From Bacillus sp. cl95 (GTDB taxonomy: Bacteria; Bacillota; Bacilli; Bacillales; Cytobacillaceae), in assembly GCF_900115925.1 (NCBI RefSeq), contig NZ_FOYF01000004.1:148507-212506 (forward strand): a stretch of DNA of 64,000 nt. Reading direction: 5' to 3'. How positions within the stretch are numbered: the first letter of the stretch is position 1; every line of letters starts with the position of its first letter. This document shows positions 61,556-64,000 of this stretch, piece by piece. The notes beneath the pieces were generated by a model. The model worked only from the letters and a program-made list of their open reading frames with translations. It was not told the origin of the DNA and did not search any database. A program made the position numbers and the translations under genes.

Positions 61556-62779
61556 CTAGTTGTTCTGTGCGTATGTTTGGACGATTTTTAGGAAGTCATC
61601 ACCCGTTTTGATATTTTCTCTCCCCATTATAAAAGCTTTTCCAGCTGATAAACAGATTTTTTCAGCAGCAGCCCTGCTGGCACGGTCTTCAATAGCCGTA
61701 ACGTCCTTCACGTGAGCTAGACCAATAATTCGTCTGCATAGCTCGAGTCCTGTTACCGCCGCTGTATCTCTTAAAATCGTATTCAAGTAATATTCCTTGA
61801 ATCCTGGATATTTCGCAGCATGATCAGTCACATTTTCATCCCATGCTTTTAGGAACTTGTCCGCGAAAAGGTCAATCGTATCGACAATTGTGTTCTCAAG
61901 ATATCCCAACTGTTCTGCTTTAGCTTCCGGATTCTCTAATGTGTACTTTGCATTTACATAAGCAAAAATCAGGTTGGCAATCACGTTCCCGACATCATAG
62001 CCAGCTGGACCATAGAACGCAAATTCAGGATCAATTACTTTAGTGGCATCTTCTTTTATAAAAATAGAACCAGTGTGTAAATCACCATGTAAAAGAGATT
62101 GAGCATTAGTCATAAACTCGAATTTCAGTTTAGCCGTCTCTAATGCCAGCTTTTCATCTCCCCAAATATGTTCTTTTACAAAATCGAGGGAAGCTTCAAA
62201 AACATCGTTTCGTGGGCAATCGTAAAACGGTTCTGTATATACAAGATCTTCGGTAATTTCACAAAGCTCTGGATTCGTGAATGACTTAACGAGCTCTTTC
62301 TTTTCTTTATGCCCCATCACGACATCCGATGTGAGCAGTAATGTCTGTACCATAAAACTTGAAATATGATCGGCAAATAAAGGGAACTTCTTATGCTTCA
62401 TGAGCGCCGTTCTCATGATTTCATATTGGGACAAATCTTCCATGACACAACAGTTCATGATCGGATCATAGTGATACATCTTCGGAACAAATCCTGGTGC
62501 TAGTTGAGCCTGAAGCTTCAGGATTTCACTTTCAATGCGATTTCGATCCGTTGACAGCTTAAACTCGTCAGATATCCTTGCAACTGGACCCGCTTGCTTG
62601 ATGATAATTGACTTGCCACTTTTTTCATCAACGATTCTAAACACATAGTTCAGATTTCCATCACCAATTTCCTTACAAGTAAGCACTGCATCTGAAGTAA
62701 AGTAGTCGAGCTTTGTTTTTGCATACTCCACAGCATGCTCTTCTTTCATCGTAAAATATTCGCTTGTAAAAACTGTCAT
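61556..62779 (-). CDS. mtnK: Methylthioribose or 5-deoxyribose kinase (MtnK/DrdK)
   Basis: APH-fold sugar kinase, 407 residues. DGNLNYVFRIVDEKSG is the P-loop region, LLHGDLHTGSIFI the catalytic loop and IDPEFAFYGPAGYDVGN the metal site. It phosphorylates methylthioribose or 5-deoxyribose at C1 for the downstream isomerase. GGGGGGAA precedes the ATG. The leader of about 150 bases contains no S-box aptamer, unlike mtnKA of B. subtilis. Confidence 0.88.
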   Translation of the reverse strand: MTVFTSEYFTMKEEHAVEYAKTKLDYFTSDAVLTCKEIGDGNLNYVFRIVDEKSGKSIIIKQAGPVARISDEFKLSTDRNRIESEILKLQAQLAPGFVPKMYHYDPIMNCCVMEDLSQYEIMRTALMKHKKFPLFADHISSFMVQTLLLTSDVVMGHKEKKELVKSFTNPELCEITEDLVYTEPFYDCPRNDVFEASLDFVKEHIWGDEKLALETAKLKFEFMTNAQSLLHGDLHTGSIFIKEDATKVIDPEFAFYGPAGYDVGNVIANLIFAYVNAKYTLENPEAKAEQLGYLENTIVDTIDLFADKFLKAWDENVTDHAAKYPGFKEYYLNTILRDTAAVTGLELCRRIIGLAHVKDVTAIEDRASRAAAEKICLSAGKAFIMGRENIKTGDDFLKIVQTYAQNN

Positions 62780-62925
62780 TTGTCTATTCCCCCCATGCTC
62801 ATCCTTTATGAATCATCAGCATTTTTACAGATAATACTGAATCTTATTATTAAAAATTATCTAATAATTTTACCCCTTAAAATGCTCTTGTTCAATCTAT
62901 TTTTATTAGTTGAGCATTAAAAAAA

Positions 62926-62950
62926 GGAAGATGCCGCTTAAGCATCTCCC
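62926..62950 (-). terminator. Terminator downstream of the ABC exporter gene
   Basis: Minus-strand arms GGGAGATGC/GCATCTTCC, followed by TTTTTTT. Confidence 0.82.
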
Positions 62951-63023
62951 CTGAAAAATCATTTTGAGTTCGCAATCTAATATTTCATGGGGGTAAATGA
63001 GAGCTTTTGTGGTAATTGAGAAC

Positions 63024-63128
63024 TTTTATCGATGAGATTTCTCGATATATCGAAATGAAAACCCAATATATCAATATGAAATGACGATATATCGATGTCT
63101 TTTTAAAGGATATCGATATGGCGACATC
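63024..63128. repeat. Imperfect 21-bp tandem array, five units with core ATATATCGA
   Basis: TTTTATCGA at 63024, ATATATCGA at 63045, ATATATCA at 63066, ATATATCGA at 63087 and GGATATCGA at 63108, all 21 apart. A sixth, shifted copy (TTTCGA) may follow near 63129. Confidence 0.8.
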
Positions 63129-63185
63129 TTTCGACACACCCACTACTCCCCATAGGTAGGATCTCGATACCAAAATCCTACCCAA

Positions 63186-64000
63186 TCACCCAAGGCCCCG
63201 ATTACCCGAAGATGCCAGCTGATAATAAAATCCTTTTCTATCAAGCAATTCTTCATGGTTACCTCGTTCAATAATTTGGCCCTGCTCGAGCACAATGATT
63301 TGATCCGCTTTTTGGATTGTATTGAGACGATGGGCAATCACGAAGCTAGTTCTGCCCTCCATTAAAACTTGGAGCGCCTCCTGTATCTTCAGTTCCGTCA
63401 CAGTATCGATGCTGCTTGTCGCTTCATCCAAAATCAAGATAGCCGGATTTGCAAGAATGGCTCTGGCAATAGAGAGAAGTTGCTTCTGTCCTTGACTAAT
63501 TCCGCTACCATCCTGCTTCAGTACTGTGTCATATCCATCTTTTGTCTTCGTAATGAATGAATGTGCGTTGGCCTTTTTAGCTGCTTCTTCTATTTCAAGG
63601 TCCGTTGCAGCGAGTCTTCCATAACGGATGTTTTCACGAATGGTTCCTTCAAAAAGAAATGAGTCCTGAAGTACAAATGCCATATGGCGGCGAAGACTTG
63701 CTCGCTTTACTTTCGTAATGTCATGACCATCAATAAAAATAGCACCCTGAGTGGCATCATAAAAACGAGAAAGTAAATTCATAATCGTGGATTTACCGGC
63801 CCCAGTGGGTCCAACTAAGGCCACCATCTCACCCGGTAAAGCCGTGAAACTGATATTCGAGACTGTATCTCCTCCTTTTTCATATGAAAAAGAAACGTCC
63901 CGAAATTCCACCTTACCTTTTACTTCATTCATTTTCAGATCGCTTTCACCTTCGTCAAGCTCTTTTTCTTCATCTAAAACTTCAAATACACGCTCGGCAC
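63186..64000 (-). CDS. ABC multidrug-type exporter, ATPase part (5' end outside window)
   Basis: The C-terminal 271 codons of a fused permease-ATPase exporter. Walker A VGPTGAGKST, Q-loop VLQDSFLFEG, signature GSGISQGQKQLL, Walker B ILILDEATSSID and the H-loop IAHRLNTI are intact. The membrane part lies beyond the window. The substrate is unknown; such half-transporters work as homo- or heterodimers. Confidence 0.92.
   Translation of the reverse strand, partial: AERVFEVLDEEKELDEGESDLKMNEVKGKVEFRDVSFSYEKGGDTVSNISFTALPGEMVALVGPTGAGKSTIMNLLSRFYDATQGAIFIDGHDITKVKRASLRRHMAFVLQDSFLFEGTIRENIRYGRLAATDLEIEEAAKKANAHSFITKTKDGYDTVLKQDGSGISQGQKQLLSIARAILANPAILILDEATSSIDTVTELKIQEALQVLMEGRTSFVIAHRLNTIQKADQIIVLEQGQIIERGNHEELLDRKGFYYQLASSGNRGLG

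Larger units (their letters stand above)
62780..63185. other. Intergenic region between the ABC exporter and mtnK
   Basis: Contains the exporter terminator, an AATGCTC/GAGCATT hairpin (62881-62918), the mtnK leader, and the 21-bp array. Confidence 0.55.

Noticed and set aside
62780-62925. S-box (SAM) riboswitch ahead of mtnK
   Set aside because: The leader lacks the conserved core of S-box aptamers; just a simple AATGCTC/GAGCATT hairpin is present.

Overview
The window is chromosomal DNA of a low-GC, endospore-forming Bacillaceae bacterium. This rests on many genes that match Bacillus-type proteins: MotA, LiaIHFSR, YhfW, YfmL, a YetJ-type Bax-inhibitor protein, immune inhibitor A, a LysM/CAP protein and a preQ1-controlled queF. 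I cannot fix the genus from the sequence. No rRNA, tRNA, CRISPR array, prophage or complete insertion sequence was seen. Layout: 0-6.5 kb holds the 5' part of motA, a GlcNAc PTS gene, a DUF1992 gene, a peroxiredoxin gene with an in-frame TGA at its catalytic position, and hutH behind a leader with a terminator hairpin. 6.5-20 kb holds topB, small genes, an HNH protein, an MFS exporter, aminopeptidase, queF with its riboswitch, mscL, a Bax-inhibitor gene, a second gene with an in-frame TGA (UxxC motif), corA and small membrane proteins. 20-25 kb is an Lrp/AhpD-like divergent pair and the liaIHFSR cell-envelope stress operon. 25-41 kb is housekeeping and accessory genes, including yhfW, yfmL, inhA, a WG-repeat protein and an ABC exporter operon behind a leader peptide plus terminator. 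41-51 kb holds glnS, an Nre-like regulatory set and an operon for a molybdopterin/Fe-S/Rieske/membrane oxidoreductase. 51-64 kb holds a sensor kinase, an amino-acid permease, hydrolases, a HELGH metalloprotease, a Nudix gene, a kinase-isomerase-aldolase cluster for methylthioribose or 5-deoxyribose, and the end of an ABC exporter. The main discoveries are two probable selenoproteins. Both have TGA exactly where the redox Cys should be, and both have a hairpin just downstream that fits the bacterial SECIS rules. One is a peroxiredoxin with no resolving Cys; the other is an AhpC/TSA_2-type protein with a UxxC motif. They predict that selA, selB, selD and tRNA-Sec lie elsewhere in this genome. 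A second unexplained structure is a set of six short intergenic arrays with an exact 21-bp period (two helical turns) and different core words, spread over 64 kb. Two leader peptides preceding terminators (hutH and the ABC exporter), two MITE-like inverted repeats and a non-standard molybdenum oxidoreductase operon are further points of interest.
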